Positions 1-9,401 of a DNA stretch of 64,000 nucleotides are shown piece by piece; the stretch's first letter is position 1, and each line of letters begins with the position of its first letter. Origin of the DNA: Georgfuchsia sp049276455. Lineage in GTDB: Bacteria; Pseudomonadota; Gammaproteobacteria; Burkholderiales; Rhodocyclaceae. The position numbers and the translations under genes were made by a program. Location of the stretch: contig JBASWL010000208.1 in NCBI GenBank assembly GCA_049276455.1, positions 1 to 64,000 on the forward strand, given 5' to 3'. The notes under the pieces are model-generated. The model was not told the DNA's origin. It did no database searches and saw only the letters and a program-made list of their open reading frames with translations.

Positions 1-274
1 GTGCGGAGGCCCGCATCACCTGTGTGACCTGCCTCGCCAGCGCCTGCCCGAAAAGTGGTGTCAACTCGGGTGCGGTGAGGAAGTCGCCTTCCGTGCCGAA
101 TTTACGGCTGCCTCCAGCGTAGTAACCAAGTCCGGGCGTGTAAAGCGCGAGGCTCATGTACCGGGCAAAAGAAATCCAGCCGTCGCAGGCGCGGATTTCA
201 GCAGTGATATGTCGCGAAAGCGCGTTGCTTGCAGCCTGCGCATCGACAGAGGGTTCGGGCAGTGAAGTTTTCAT
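1..274 (-). CDS. COG1565 / MidA-NDUFAF7 family SAM-dependent methyltransferase, 5' part
   Basis: Only the N-terminal 91 or so residues lie in the window; the gene runs off the left edge. The reading frame starts with ATG at 274 (MKTSLPEPS...) and carries the family's N-terminal signature: ISFARYMSLALYTPGLGYY, then a GG..KFG..GDF.TAPE..PLFG pattern. In mitochondria the homologue NDUFAF7 dimethylates an arginine of a complex I subunit; the bacterial substrate is not established. It lies 80 bp downstream of smg on the same strand. Family assignment is firm from the N-terminal pattern; function is inference. Confidence 0.85.
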   Translation of the reverse strand, partial: MKTSLPEPSVDAQAASNALSRHITAEIRACDGWISFARYMSLALYTPGLGYYAGGSRKFGTEGDFLTAPELTPLFGQALARQVTQVMRASA

Positions 275-354
275 CAGGGCCAGATTGTGCCACGAAGCAG
301 CACTCTGCCATCATGCGCGAATTGGCCGGCACTCTGGCGGAATGAAACCGTACC

Positions 355-813
355 CTAATGACAGGTGTATTTGCTATCGTTCTCGCCGGACAGCAATTCT
401 TCCAGAATCAGAGCGTCGAATTCGTGCTGGCGGCTCCAGAGGACGGCAAGCACAATAACCTTCAATTTGGAAAGCGCCACTTCGTCGTACGGGAGTGCCA
501 GCGCACGCTCGACGACAGTTTCACGCAGACCGGAATCGAGCGTGCCGGCCTGTTCCAGAAAGGCGAGAAAGCCGCGACACTCGACTGAAAGGCGGGCTTG
601 TTCCGCTTTGTCATAGACCCGGATTCCAGTGCCCTGTTGGCGCAGTTTGACGACGACGGCTTCGCTGCGTTCGAGGCCATCGAGCCAGCTTAGCGCCTCG
701 GTGATTTCCTCTGCCTCGAAGCCGGCGGCGGACAGCTTGCGCGCCAGTACTGCGGGTTCGGGGTAGGCATCGGGCAAGTAATTCTCAAACAGGTAGACAA
801 GGATATCGATCAC
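355..813 (-). CDS. smg: Smg family protein (DUF494)
   Basis: A 152-residue acidic protein beginning VIDILVYLFENYL, the hallmark start of the Smg/DUF494 family, whose members are usually about 157 residues. I chose the GTG at 813 because the family begins at this motif; the frame stays open upstream into dprA. The molecular role of Smg is unknown, but the gene is nearly always found beside dprA (smf), as here, 22 bp downstream of it. No membrane segments are seen. Confidence 0.9.
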   Translation of the reverse strand: MIDILVYLFENYLPDAYPEPAVLARKLSAAGFEAEEITEALSWLDGLERSEAVVVKLRQQGTGIRVYDKAEQARLSVECRGFLAFLEQAGTLDSGLRETVVERALALPYDEVALSKLKVIVLAVLWSRQHEFDALILEELLSGENDSKYTCH

Positions 814-835
814 GCTTATTACCCCAATGAGGCCC

Positions 836-1936
836 TCATGAAAGTCGCTGATAAAGACCGCCCGGCAATTGCGCCAAGCGGCCATCAAGTTCCAGCGCCA
901 TCAGCATCGCAAGAATGGTGTCCGCCGTCAAGCCGCTTCTTTCAATTAATGCGTCCACCGAGCAGGGATCATGGCCGAGTACCGCCAATAGTGCGGGTTC
1001 CCCGGAGTTGTCCGGGAAATCGATCGTTTGGGCGCAAGAAATCTCTGTTTCCCAGCGCAGCTCTTCGAGGATGTCCTGTGCCGATTCGACCAGTTTGGCG
1101 CCTTGACGGATCAGTGCGTGGCAGCCGCGCGACAACGGGGCATGGATTGATCCCGGAATGGCGAATACATCACGTCCCGCTTCGGCCGCAAGTCTGGCCG
1201 TAATCAAAGAACCGCTACGCTGCGCCGCCTCAACCACAAGACAGCCCAGACCCAGTCCGGCGATGATGCGATTTCGGCGCGGGAAATTATTGGCCAGCGG
1301 CGGCGTGCCCACCGGGAACTCGCTAATGATCAAGCCCCCCTCGGCAACCGCACGGGCGAGATCCTGATTGCGCGCGGGATAGATACGGTCAGGGCCGGTA
1401 CCAATGACGGCTATGGTTGATGCCGCCGATTTCAATGCACCGCGATGAGCAGCGGCGTCAATGCCCAGTGCCAACCCGCTGACGACAGTGATGCCTGCGG
1501 TGGCAATCGCTTCGGCAAAAGCCTCTGCATTCGCTTCACCCTGTCGCGTGGCATTGCGGCTACCAACTATGGCAAGCGCGGGGCCATTGAGTAACTCGAT
1601 GCGTCCCTTGGCATAAAGCAGCACAGGCGGATCGGGTTGATCGAGCAATGCCTTGGGATACGCCGCATCGGCAAGGGTGATGATCCGGTTGCCGGCCTGG
1701 TTAGCCCAGGCAAGGGCTGCCTCGATATCGGCGCTGGCATCGTGATGCAGCAGTTGTTGCGCGAGTTCGTGACCAACAACTTCAGTCAGCGCGGAAACGC
1801 TTGCCGAAAAAACCGTTTCGGGAAGGCCGAAAGATTTCAGCAGTTTGCGCTGTGCTTCTCCGCCGATCCCGGGAACTGCCGTCAGGCGCAGCCAGCCGGA
1901 AAATTCACCGGCATTAAACTCCGTATCCGTCGCCAT
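836..1936 (-). CDS. dprA: DNA processing protein DprA
   Basis: A 366-residue protein of the DprA/Smf family, which loads RecA onto incoming single-stranded DNA during natural transformation. An N-terminal helix-hairpin-helix-like part (to about residue 70) is followed by the Rossmann-like core with AIVGSRNAT, VSGLALGIDAAAHRGAL, IAVIGTGPDRIYPARN, SEFPVGTPPLANNFPRRNRIIAG and GSLITARLAAEAGRDVFAIPG. A C-terminal winged-helix-like segment (about 300-366) follows. It sits between the LysM gene and smg, the usual betaproteobacterial order. Its presence fits uptake of foreign DNA but does not prove competence. Confidence 0.97.
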   Translation of the reverse strand: MATDTEFNAGEFSGWLRLTAVPGIGGEAQRKLLKSFGLPETVFSASVSALTEVVGHELAQQLLHHDASADIEAALAWANQAGNRIITLADAAYPKALLDQPDPPVLLYAKGRIELLNGPALAIVGSRNATRQGEANAEAFAEAIATAGITVVSGLALGIDAAAHRGALKSAASTIAVIGTGPDRIYPARNQDLARAVAEGGLIISEFPVGTPPLANNFPRRNRIIAGLGLGCLVVEAAQRSGSLITARLAAEAGRDVFAIPGSIHAPLSRGCHALIRQGAKLVESAQDILEELRWETEISCAQTIDFPDNSGEPALLAVLGHDPCSVDALIERSGLTADTILAMLMALELDGRLAQLPGGLYQRLS

Positions 1937-1956
1937 TTGATGCCTGCTGCACTGTC

Positions 1957-3009
1957 TCAGGGTGTCTCGACCGCATCTCCAACCGTTACTGTTTTCGAAG
2001 CTTTCATCACCAGTCCATAGGACACCTTATCGAAGGTGCGGAATACATAGAGCAGGCCATAGCGTTCGTTGGGTAAAGTCAGTTCCGTCTTCTTGCCGCG
2101 ATATCGATCAGTAATCACCTGCCCGGTACGCGAAAGCGCAAGGACATGCCCAACCTCCATGCCGTTTTTCTTGCCCCCAGTGATGGCGACAATCGAATAG
2201 GTGCCGCCTGCCGTACTGTCTCCATAAATCGATACCACACGCGAATTTACCGCCGACGCTGGCCTGTGCAAGGGATAATTGACTATGTCCGGGCGCGGCG
2301 CCGGCACCAGACGGTCATTGTTGGCGAGTTCCTGGCGTGCATTCACGATACGGATGGTGGCTGGCTCGCCTTCCTTGGATAGTCTGGCGCTACCGAGAAA
2401 CACGGCTTCGTAGCCGAGCACCTCATCGTTGGCGGGATCCTTCATGGCTTTTCCAGGCCGATAAATCTGCCACAAGCTCGGGTCTCCTGCCTTGATGCCA
2501 GTCACATAGGCAAGATCACCGGCGGCAGATAGAACGCGATTGCCCTCTGTGGCAATTATGCGCGGCGCAGTTTCCAGAGCATCTATATCCACCACCAGCG
2601 GTTGCGACAGGAAAGGTTCGATTACCTGCTGAGGTATGGCCGGAATTTCCCTTGTCTGATCGGTAATTCGCACCTGCGGTTCGAGCTTGACTGTCGGAAC
2701 GCCGTTGCCACTGCCTTCGATACTAAGACGTGGCTGCCCGTTACTGGTATCAAGCACCAACACTTGGCCGGGATAAATCCAGTGCGGGTTCTTTATCTGA
2801 TCCTTGTTGAACCCCCATAGTTCAGGCCAGCGAAATGGATCCTTGAGATACATGCCCGACAGATCCCACAGGGTGTCACCGCGCACAACAACGTGCCGGT
2901 ATGGTGCATCAGGCGCCAACTCAAGGGGCGTATCGGCTGCTGGAGCAGCTTGCACGAACAGCACCAGACATGAAAACAAGGCAAATAGCGCAGATATAAT
3001 CCGGATCAT
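1957..3009 (-). CDS. LysM-domain secreted protein
   Basis: A 350-residue exported protein with a signal peptide (MIRIISALFALFSCLVLFVQA, cleavage near AAPAA). One LysM domain lies at about residues 38-85 (YRHVVVRGDTLWDLS...WPELWGFN...I..P.WIYPGQVL), followed by a roughly 250-residue region without a motif I know. LysM domains bind peptidoglycan, so an envelope role is inferred. The start at 3009 was chosen because it opens directly on the signal peptide; the frame is open further upstream but runs into the divergent def promoter region. Divergent to def-fmt, as in many betaproteobacteria. Confidence 0.9.
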   Translation of the reverse strand: MIRIISALFALFSCLVLFVQAAPAADTPLELAPDAPYRHVVVRGDTLWDLSGMYLKDPFRWPELWGFNKDQIKNPHWIYPGQVLVLDTSNGQPRLSIEGSGNGVPTVKLEPQVRITDQTREIPAIPQQVIEPFLSQPLVVDIDALETAPRIIATEGNRVLSAAGDLAYVTGIKAGDPSLWQIYRPGKAMKDPANDEVLGYEAVFLGSARLSKEGEPATIRIVNARQELANNDRLVPAPRPDIVNYPLHRPASAVNSRVVSIYGDSTAGGTYSIVAITGGKKNGMEVGHVLALSRTGQVITDRYRGKKTELTLPNERYGLLYVFRTFDKVSYGLVMKASKTVTVGDAVETP

Positions 3010-3073
3010 GGCAAATCTCCACAGAGAGTTTTGCCGATTCTGCCCGCAAATCCTTCTCGCATCAATCTTTTCC

Positions 3074-3577
3074 ATGGCACAGTTGCCCATTCTTCTCTAT
3101 CCAGATCCACGCCTGCACAAGAAAGCAGCCCCGGTCACGGACGTCGATGACACAATCCGCAAGCTGGCGGCAGACATGGCCGAAACCATGTATGCCGCAC
3201 CGGGCATCGGTCTTGCCGCGACACAGGTTGATCGGCACATCCGCCTGATCGTGATTGATGCCTCGGAAGACAAGTCGAGCCTGTTGACGCTGATAAACCC
3301 GGAAATTCTGGAACGGTCGGGCGAATGCAAGGGTGAGGAAGGTTGTCTATCAGTGCCCGGCATCTACGAAACCGTCAAGCGCTCGGCACAGATCAGGGTA
3401 AGCGCACTTGGACTGGACGGCGCAACGTTTGAGCTAGATGCCGAGGATCTGCTCGCAGTTTGCATTCAGCACGAGATGGATCATCTTGAAGGCAAGGTAT
3501 TTGTCGAATACCTCTCGCAACTCAAGCAGATGCGCATCAAAAAGAAACTGGCAAAACTGGCCCGGGCTCCAGACTGA
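3074..3577 (+). CDS. def: Peptide deformylase
   Basis: A 167-residue peptide deformylase that removes the formyl group from nascent N-terminal methionine. All three active-site motifs are present: GIGLAATQ, EGCLSVP (metal-binding Cys) and QHEMDHLEG (two metal-binding His and the catalytic Glu). The ATG at 3074 gives MAQLPILLYPDPRL, the standard N-terminus; the upstream open frame is non-homologous. The stop codon overlaps the fmt start (TGATG), so the two genes for formyl removal and addition are translationally coupled. Confidence 0.98.
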   Translation: MAQLPILLYPDPRLHKKAAPVTDVDDTIRKLAADMAETMYAAPGIGLAATQVDRHIRLIVIDASEDKSSLLTLINPEILERSGECKGEEGCLSVPGIYETVKRSAQIRVSALGLDGATFELDAEDLLAVCIQHEMDHLEGKVFVEYLSQLKQMRIKKKLAKLARAPD

Positions 3578-4506
3578 TGCGCATCATCTTTGCCGGCACA
3601 CCGCAATTCGCTGCTCGGGCACTGGCCGCGATACTTGCTGCCGGCCATGATGTGCCCCTGGTATTAACGCAGCCGGATCGCCCAGCCGGGCGCGGCATGA
3701 AGCTGCAAGCCAGCCCCGTCAAGCAACTCGCGCTTCAAAACGGCATTATGGTTTTCCAGCCCGAGCGGCTGAAAGCCCCCGTCACGCATGAACCGATTCT
3801 CAATGCCGCAGCCGATATCATGGTAGTCGCGGCCTATGGCCTGATACTGCCGCAGGCGGTACTCGACATTCCCCGTCAGGGTTGCCTCAACATCCACGCC
3901 TCGCTGCTGCCGCGCTGGCGCGGTGCAGCGCCGATCCAGCGTGCCATAGAAGCGGGCGATGCCGCAACGGGTGTCACCATCATGCAGATGGAAGCCGGAC
4001 TCGATACCGGTCCGATGCTGCTGAAAAAATCTTTGCCGATTGCCGATGATGACACGGCAACCAGCTTGCTCGACAAGCTGACTGACCTTGGAGCCATCAT
4101 GATTGTCGAAGCCCTCTCGCAGCTGGTTCGACTGGTGCCGGAAGTCCAACCCGAAGCGGGAGTTACCTACGCGCACAAGATCAGCAAGGCTGAGTCGGTC
4201 GTAAACTGGGCAGATGAAGCCGCGACTTTGAGCCGTAAAATCCGTGCCCTGAATCCTTTTCCCGGCATGGTGGCCTCGTTGCGGGGCACCCCAATCAAAC
4301 TCTGGCAGGCAATGCCGGACATAGCCAGCGGAGTCCCCGGCACCATACTTGCTGCCGACCAAAAAGGCATCGTAGTTGCTACTGGCAGCGGCGCAATCCG
4401 CATCACGCATCTGCAAAAGCCCGGGGGGAAGCGCCTGTCGGTGGCAGAGTTCCTCAGCGGTTTCGCGCTATCCGTTGGGGATTGCTTCGATATTGCAGAA
4501 GCTTGA
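3577..4506 (+). CDS. fmt: Methionyl-tRNA formyltransferase
   Basis: A 309-residue formyltransferase that transfers formyl from 10-formyl-THF to initiator Met-tRNA. The N-terminal formyltransferase domain begins MRIIFAGTPQFAA and carries the NIHASLLPRWRGAAPIQRAI signature around residues 105-127, with asparagine and histidine at the catalytic positions. A C-terminal OB-like tRNA-binding domain follows from about residue 205. Length matches the family (about 310-315). The start overlaps the def stop codon. Confidence 0.98.
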   Translation: MRIIFAGTPQFAARALAAILAAGHDVPLVLTQPDRPAGRGMKLQASPVKQLALQNGIMVFQPERLKAPVTHEPILNAAADIMVVAAYGLILPQAVLDIPRQGCLNIHASLLPRWRGAAPIQRAIEAGDAATGVTIMQMEAGLDTGPMLLKKSLPIADDDTATSLLDKLTDLGAIMIVEALSQLVRLVPEVQPEAGVTYAHKISKAESVVNWADEAATLSRKIRALNPFPGMVASLRGTPIKLWQAMPDIASGVPGTILAADQKGIVVATGSGAIRITHLQKPGGKRLSVAEFLSGFALSVGDCFDIAEA

Positions 4507-4563
4507 ATTTTTGCCGACTGGCTCCATTTAATCACTGTCGTTTCGGCAAAAGGAAAAAGGCAA

Positions 4564-5400
4564 ATGTTCAACTGGTTCAAAACCTCCCTGCTCATGGCAG
4601 CCATCATTGCCCTGTTCGGCATCGTCGGCGGCATGATCGGCGGTGAAAGGGGAATGTTGCTGGCCCTCGTTTTCGGTGGCGGCATGAACCTGTTCTCCTA
4701 CTGGTTCTCGGACAAAATGGTGTTGCGCATGTACAACGCCAGGGAAGTCGATAACAGCTCAAGTCCATATCTGTACAACATCGTGAAAGATTTGACACAA
4801 AAGGCCGGGTTGCCGATGCCGCGCGTCTACCTTATCGACGAAGCGCAGCCAAATGCCTTCGCTACCGGCCGCAACCCCGAACATGCTGCTGTCGCAGCCA
4901 CCACCGGCATAGTCAAAATGCTTACGGAGCGCGAATTGCGCGGCGTCATGGCCCACGAACTGACGCACGTCAAACATCGCGACATCCTGATTTCCACCAT
5001 TGCCGCCACCATGGCCGGGGCAATATCGGCACTCGCCAACTTCGCCATGTTCTTTGGTAGCCGCGACGAGAACGGTCGGTCAAATCCCCTGGCCGGCATC
5101 CTTGTCGCGATTCTTGCACCGCTGGCGGCGATGCTGATCCAGATGGCAATCTCCCGCGCCCGCGAGTTCGAGGCAGATCGCGGCGGTGCCGAAATCAGTA
5201 GCGATCCTCTTGCCTTGGCCAATGCCTTGGCAAAAATCGACGCCTATGCGCGAGGGATTCCAATGGCCAGCGCCGAAGCACATCCTGAAACAGCGCAGAT
5301 GATGATCATGAACCCGTTGTCGGGCGGAGGTCTGGCGGGCTTGTTCAGAACCCACCCGCCTACAGAAGAACGTATTGCACGCTTGCGTGCATTAGCCTGA
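4564..5400 (+). CDS. htpX: Inner-membrane zinc metalloprotease HtpX
   Basis: A 278-residue M48 membrane protease taking part in membrane protein quality control. Two N-terminal transmembrane segments (about 7-24 and 31-48) precede the catalytic HELTH motif at residues 131-135. Further hydrophobic segments lie at about 145-165 and 178-198, and the downstream glutamate ligand is in REFEADRGGAE. The ATG is preceded by a purine-rich AAAGGAAAAAGG. Same strand as fmt and rsmB, 57 bp after fmt. Confidence 0.97.
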   Translation: MFNWFKTSLLMAAIIALFGIVGGMIGGERGMLLALVFGGGMNLFSYWFSDKMVLRMYNAREVDNSSSPYLYNIVKDLTQKAGLPMPRVYLIDEAQPNAFATGRNPEHAAVAATTGIVKMLTERELRGVMAHELTHVKHRDILISTIAATMAGAISALANFAMFFGSRDENGRSNPLAGILVAILAPLAAMLIQMAISRAREFEADRGGAEISSDPLALANALAKIDAYARGIPMASAEAHPETAQMMIMNPLSGGGLAGLFRTHPPTEERIARLRALA

Positions 5401-5435
5401 CCCGGTTTAGACACATGGCCTGTTATCCTCGGGCC

Positions 5436-6728
5436 ATGCCGACTGCCGCCAACCCGATTACTGTTAACCCGCCACTTTCCAAGGCGTTCGCCTGCGCCGC
5501 GAACGTGATTGCGGCTGTCATCGGCGGGCGCAACCTTGATCGCGAGCTGGCTTCCATTCCAGTAGCCCTGCGCCCAGCCGTGCAGGATCTCGCTTACGGC
5601 GCACTGCGCCAATATGGGCGCGGAGATGCCCTGCTGGCGCCTTTGCTGGCGAAACCACTCGGCGAACTGACCATCCGCAGCTTGCTGCTGGCCGCCGTGT
5701 ATCGGCTTGAAGCACGACCCAACGATGCACATACCACAGTGGATCAGGCGGTAAACGCTGCCACATCCATGGCCAACGGCCGCTTCAAGTCTTTGGTGAA
5801 TGCCGTATTACGCAACTTTCAGCGGCAGTACACCAGTCTGGTTGATACGGCGCTAGTGCATGACCATGGGCGCTGGCAACATCCGCAGTGGTGGATTGAA
5901 AAGGTTCGACTTGCGTATCCGCAACAATGGCAGGACATACTCATTGCAGGCAATGGCCGGCCACCGATGACGCTGCGTCTCAATCGCCGGCGCATTGACA
6001 ACCCGGAAGACTATATCGAGCACCTGGCGCAACTCGGTATCGTCGCGCGGGCCCTGGATGGCAGCGCCATCCTGCTCGACAAGCCGGTGCCTGTAGCACA
6101 ACTTCCGGGCTTTGCGGCAGGCGATGTGTCAGTACAAGACTGGGGAGCGCAACGTGCTGCTTTTTTACTCGACGCGCAACCGGGGATGCGCGTACTCGAT
6201 GCTTGTGCCGCACCTGGGGGGAAAGCTGCGCATATCCTTGAATTGGCTGATGTTGACCTGACTGCGCTCGATGCTGATGTGAGACGCCTTGATCGCGCGG
6301 CCGAGAATCTGAGCCGTCTTGGCTTGCTTGCGAAACTGCAGGCTACCGATTGTGCAACCATTGATGCCTGGTGGGACCAGCGGCCATTCGACCGTATTCT
6401 CGCCGACGTACCCTGTTCAGCGTCGGGTGTTGTGCGACGCCACCCCGATGTCAAATGGCTGCGCCGCAAGGCTGATGTTGCCAGTTTCGCACGGATGCAA
6501 TCATGCATTCTTGATTCTTTGTGGCAAGTCCTCGTGCCCGGTGGCAGAATGTTGTACTGCACCTGTTCCATGTTTCAAGAAGAAAACCGGAACCAGATAC
6601 TTTCCTTCCTTTCCCATCACGCCGACGCACTATGCCTGCCGATGGAAAGCCAGCTAAATGAATTGCAATTGATGCCAACCGCAGAACATGACGGCTTCTA
6701 CTACGCACTTATCGAGAAAAATGCGTAA
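5436..6728 (+). CDS. rsmB: 16S rRNA (cytosine-967-C5)-methyltransferase RsmB
   Basis: A 430-residue RsmB/Fmu (Sun) protein methylating C967 of 16S rRNA. An N-terminal NusB-like RNA-binding domain (about 1-140, ending in KSLVNAVLRNFQR) precedes a Rossmann methyltransferase with VLDACAAPGGKAAHILEL (SAM-binding), a DVPCSASGV motif carrying one catalytic Cys and YCTCSMFQEENRNQ carrying the other. An ATG at 5415 is also in frame. I prefer 5436 because homologues start close to PLS.AF and because TTTAGACA and TATCCT upstream resemble a promoter that would overlap the longer reading. Confidence 0.95.
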   Translation: MPTAANPITVNPPLSKAFACAANVIAAVIGGRNLDRELASIPVALRPAVQDLAYGALRQYGRGDALLAPLLAKPLGELTIRSLLLAAVYRLEARPNDAHTTVDQAVNAATSMANGRFKSLVNAVLRNFQRQYTSLVDTALVHDHGRWQHPQWWIEKVRLAYPQQWQDILIAGNGRPPMTLRLNRRRIDNPEDYIEHLAQLGIVARALDGSAILLDKPVPVAQLPGFAAGDVSVQDWGAQRAAFLLDAQPGMRVLDACAAPGGKAAHILELADVDLTALDADVRRLDRAAENLSRLGLLAKLQATDCATIDAWWDQRPFDRILADVPCSASGVVRRHPDVKWLRRKADVASFARMQSCILDSLWQVLVPGGRMLYCTCSMFQEENRNQILSFLSHHADALCLPMESQLNELQLMPTAEHDGFYYALIEKNA

Positions 6729-7278
6729 TCTGCTCATGCTCGCGATTACGCTGCTTTGGGTCTCCTGTGCCCAAGCCGCATCCATCGAACCGGTCAACGC
6801 CAGCCTTTTCCCTACAGAAGATGGTTATGCGCTGTCAGCCGACTTCGCCATTGATCTCGGACCGCGCGTGGAAGAGGCTGTGTCGCGTGGCGTACCCCTC
6901 TACTTCAATCTTGAACTCGATGTCACACGGCCGCGCCGCTACTGGGTCGATGAACATGTACTCGGCTATACGTTGACCTATCGCCTGACCTTCAATGCCC
7001 TGACACGCCACTACCGGCTCGGCACCGGTGGCCTCTCCCGCAGCTTTGACACGCTCTCCGACGCGCTGCGAGCCATGGGCCGCATCGCCGCACTACCGGT
7101 AGCGGGCAAGGGCACGTTCATGCCGGACGAAACCTATCAAGCGGTATTGCGATTGTCATTGGATCACAGCCAGTTGCCCAAGCCCTTCCAGCTTGATGCC
7201 ATCATCAGCAGCGACTGGCAAATCGATGCCAAAGTTTTGCGCTGGCAATTTCCGCCAACCGATCAGGACGCACAATGA
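6721..7278 (+). CDS. DUF4390 secreted protein
   Basis: A 185-residue protein with a signal peptide (MRNLLMLAITLLWVSCAQA) and the DUF4390 body, including PLYFNLELDVTRPRRYWVDE. The family is found between rsmB and the NtrY-type kinase in betaproteobacteria, exactly as here; its function is not known. The start overlaps the rsmB stop by 8 bp and its own stop overlaps the kinase start by 4 bp, so rsmB, this gene and the kinase form a translationally coupled operon. A periplasmic sensory role with the kinase is a guess from context only. Confidence 0.9.
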   Translation: MRNLLMLAITLLWVSCAQAASIEPVNASLFPTEDGYALSADFAIDLGPRVEEAVSRGVPLYFNLELDVTRPRRYWVDEHVLGYTLTYRLTFNALTRHYRLGTGGLSRSFDTLSDALRAMGRIAALPVAGKGTFMPDETYQAVLRLSLDHSQLPKPFQLDAIISSDWQIDAKVLRWQFPPTDQDAQ

Positions 7279-9389
7279 AAATCCTGCTTCTGGCTGCCGC
7301 TGCTGCCGCTGCTGCAATCCTGCTATCGCTGCTGACTTTCGCCAGTGCCAACACCGATTTGTTCGCTCGACAATATCCGCTGTTGATGGGTGCCAACGCG
7401 GTTGTTGCTTTGGCTTTGCTGGTACTGGTCGGCGCTCAGTTACGCACCTTGCGGCGCGAATATCGGCAAGGCGTTTTCGGATCGCGCCTGAAAACCCGGA
7501 TACTGTTGGTGCTGGCGCTGATGGCGGTGCTGCCTGGCCTTCTGGTCTATGGCGTTTCGATGCAGTTTGCCGTAAACAGCATCGAGTCCTGGTTCAATGT
7601 TCGTGTCGACAGAGCACTCGAAGGCGGGATAACACTGGGGCGGAATGTACTCGATTCGCTACAGGCTGATCATGCCGCCAAAACTCGCAACATGGCACTC
7701 GATCTCTCTTATGGCGACAAGATCAATCCCGCACGGCTAGGCCGGATGCGCGAACAAGTTGGTGTCAGGACGGCAACCATACTGACCACAGGTGGTCGGG
7801 TAATCGCCAGCAGTTCTGCTGATCTGACTCAGCTGTTGCCAACCCTTCCTACCATTGCACAACTGCGCCAGGCACAACTGAGGCACGGGCTGTCTTGGCT
7901 CGATGGTGAAGCCGAAACGGGTCTGACTTTGCATGCGCTATCACCGATCAGCAGCAGGCTGCTCGGCAATGAACTGATGCTGCAACTGACGCAACCAGTT
8001 CCAGCCGCGATTTCGCGCAGCGCCGAGTACGTCGAAACGGCCTACCGCAATTATCAGGAGCTGCAACTCGGCATTGGCGGACTTAAACGCATCTACACCA
8101 TGACGTTGACGCTTGCCCTGTTACTTGCGCTACTCGCCGCTGCTGTAGCTGCGTTCATTCTTGCCAGGCGGATGGCGCAACCACTGCTGATCCTTGCCGA
8201 AGGCACACAGGCCGTGGCAGCAGGAGATTTTACGCCGCGGGCTGCTCTGGAAACGCCGGATGAACTTGGCGTACTGACGCGATCATTCAATCGCATGACG
8301 CGGCAATTGGCAGATGCAAGGCGCGACACCGAACGTCATCGCGACGAACTCGAAGCCGCGCGGGGCTATCTCGAAAGCGTGTTGGCCAATCTCTCCACCG
8401 GCGTTCTGGCTTTCGATACCGAGTTCAAGCTGCGCTCGGCCAATCGTGGCGCAATCACTATCCTTGACGATACCCTCGATGAACTACGTCAGTTGCCCTT
8501 GCTTGAATGGCAACGGCACACTGAGCTAGCCGATGCCATTGCCTGTGGCTTTGGGGAGCGTGGGTCGGAATGGCATCTCGAACTGGAAATCGGCAGTGCA
8601 ACCAAGGCACCCAAAAGGCTGCTGGTACGCGGCTCTGTACTACCCTTTGCCGCCGGCTATGTGGTGGTGTTCGACGATATTTCAGACCTGATCGTGGCGC
8701 AGCGTTCCGCTGCATGGGGCGAGGTGGCACGGCGGCTGGCGCATGAAATAAAGAATCCGCTGACGCCAATCCAGCTCTCCGCGGAACGCCTGCAATTCAA
8801 ACTTGCCGGCTTTCTTGACGCCGAGAATCGAGACATGCTTGAACGTTCGACGCAAACCATCGTCAGTCAGGTGCAGGCGATGAAGAACATGGTCAACGAC
8901 TTTCGCGACTACGCGCGCATGCCTGCGCCAGAGTTGTCCGCTCTCAACCTGAATGCCTTGATAGAAGAGGTACTCGGTTTGTATGAAGGCAGCCGTGCGC
9001 AACCAGTGTTTCATCCTGATCCGCACTTGCCGATGATTTCCGCCGACGGCAACCAGTTGCGCCAAGTGCTGCACAACCTGTTGCGCAATGCTCAGGATGC
9101 CCTTGCCAATTCGGATGCGCCTCGCATCGATATACAAACCGGGCAGGCGGAACATTATGCAGTGCTCACTGTATCCGACAACGGCAGCGGTTTTGCGCCA
9201 CAGACATTGGCGCAGGCATTTGAGCCCTATGTCACGACCAAGGTGCGCGGTACCGGACTGGGGCTTGCAATTGTCAAGAAAGTCATCGACGAACATAAGG
9301 GCGAAATTTGGCTTGCCAACCGCCAGTCGGGGGGAGCGGAAATCGTCATCAGATTGCCGCTGGTAGCGTCAGCGGTAGCAGCAGCATAA
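7275..9389 (+). CDS. ntrY: NtrY-like membrane sensor histidine kinase
   Basis: A 704-residue hybrid of an N-terminal membrane domain and a histidine kinase. Hydrophobic segments lie near residues 3-22, 37-56, 74-96 and 275-298, enclosing a periplasmic region. Then come HAMP (about 298-350), PAS (about 365-470), a HisKA domain with the phosphoacceptor His at residue 490 (HEIKNPLTPIQLSAERL) and an ATPase domain with NLLRNAQDAL, DNGSGF and TGLGLAIVKK. NtrY kinases respond to nitrogen or redox state in alphaproteobacteria; the betaproteobacterial signal is not established. Followed after 12 bp by its response regulator. Confidence 0.93.
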   Translation: MKILLLAAAAAAAAILLSLLTFASANTDLFARQYPLLMGANAVVALALLVLVGAQLRTLRREYRQGVFGSRLKTRILLVLALMAVLPGLLVYGVSMQFAVNSIESWFNVRVDRALEGGITLGRNVLDSLQADHAAKTRNMALDLSYGDKINPARLGRMREQVGVRTATILTTGGRVIASSSADLTQLLPTLPTIAQLRQAQLRHGLSWLDGEAETGLTLHALSPISSRLLGNELMLQLTQPVPAAISRSAEYVETAYRNYQELQLGIGGLKRIYTMTLTLALLLALLAAAVAAFILARRMAQPLLILAEGTQAVAAGDFTPRAALETPDELGVLTRSFNRMTRQLADARRDTERHRDELEAARGYLESVLANLSTGVLAFDTEFKLRSANRGAITILDDTLDELRQLPLLEWQRHTELADAIACGFGERGSEWHLELEIGSATKAPKRLLVRGSVLPFAAGYVVVFDDISDLIVAQRSAAWGEVARRLAHEIKNPLTPIQLSAERLQFKLAGFLDAENRDMLERSTQTIVSQVQAMKNMVNDFRDYARMPAPELSALNLNALIEEVLGLYEGSRAQPVFHPDPHLPMISADGNQLRQVLHNLLRNAQDALANSDAPRIDIQTGQAEHYAVLTVSDNGSGFAPQTLAQAFEPYVTTKVRGTGLGLAIVKKVIDEHKGEIWLANRQSGGAEIVIRLPLVASAVAAA

Positions 9390-9401
9390 AGGACCAAGTA
9401 C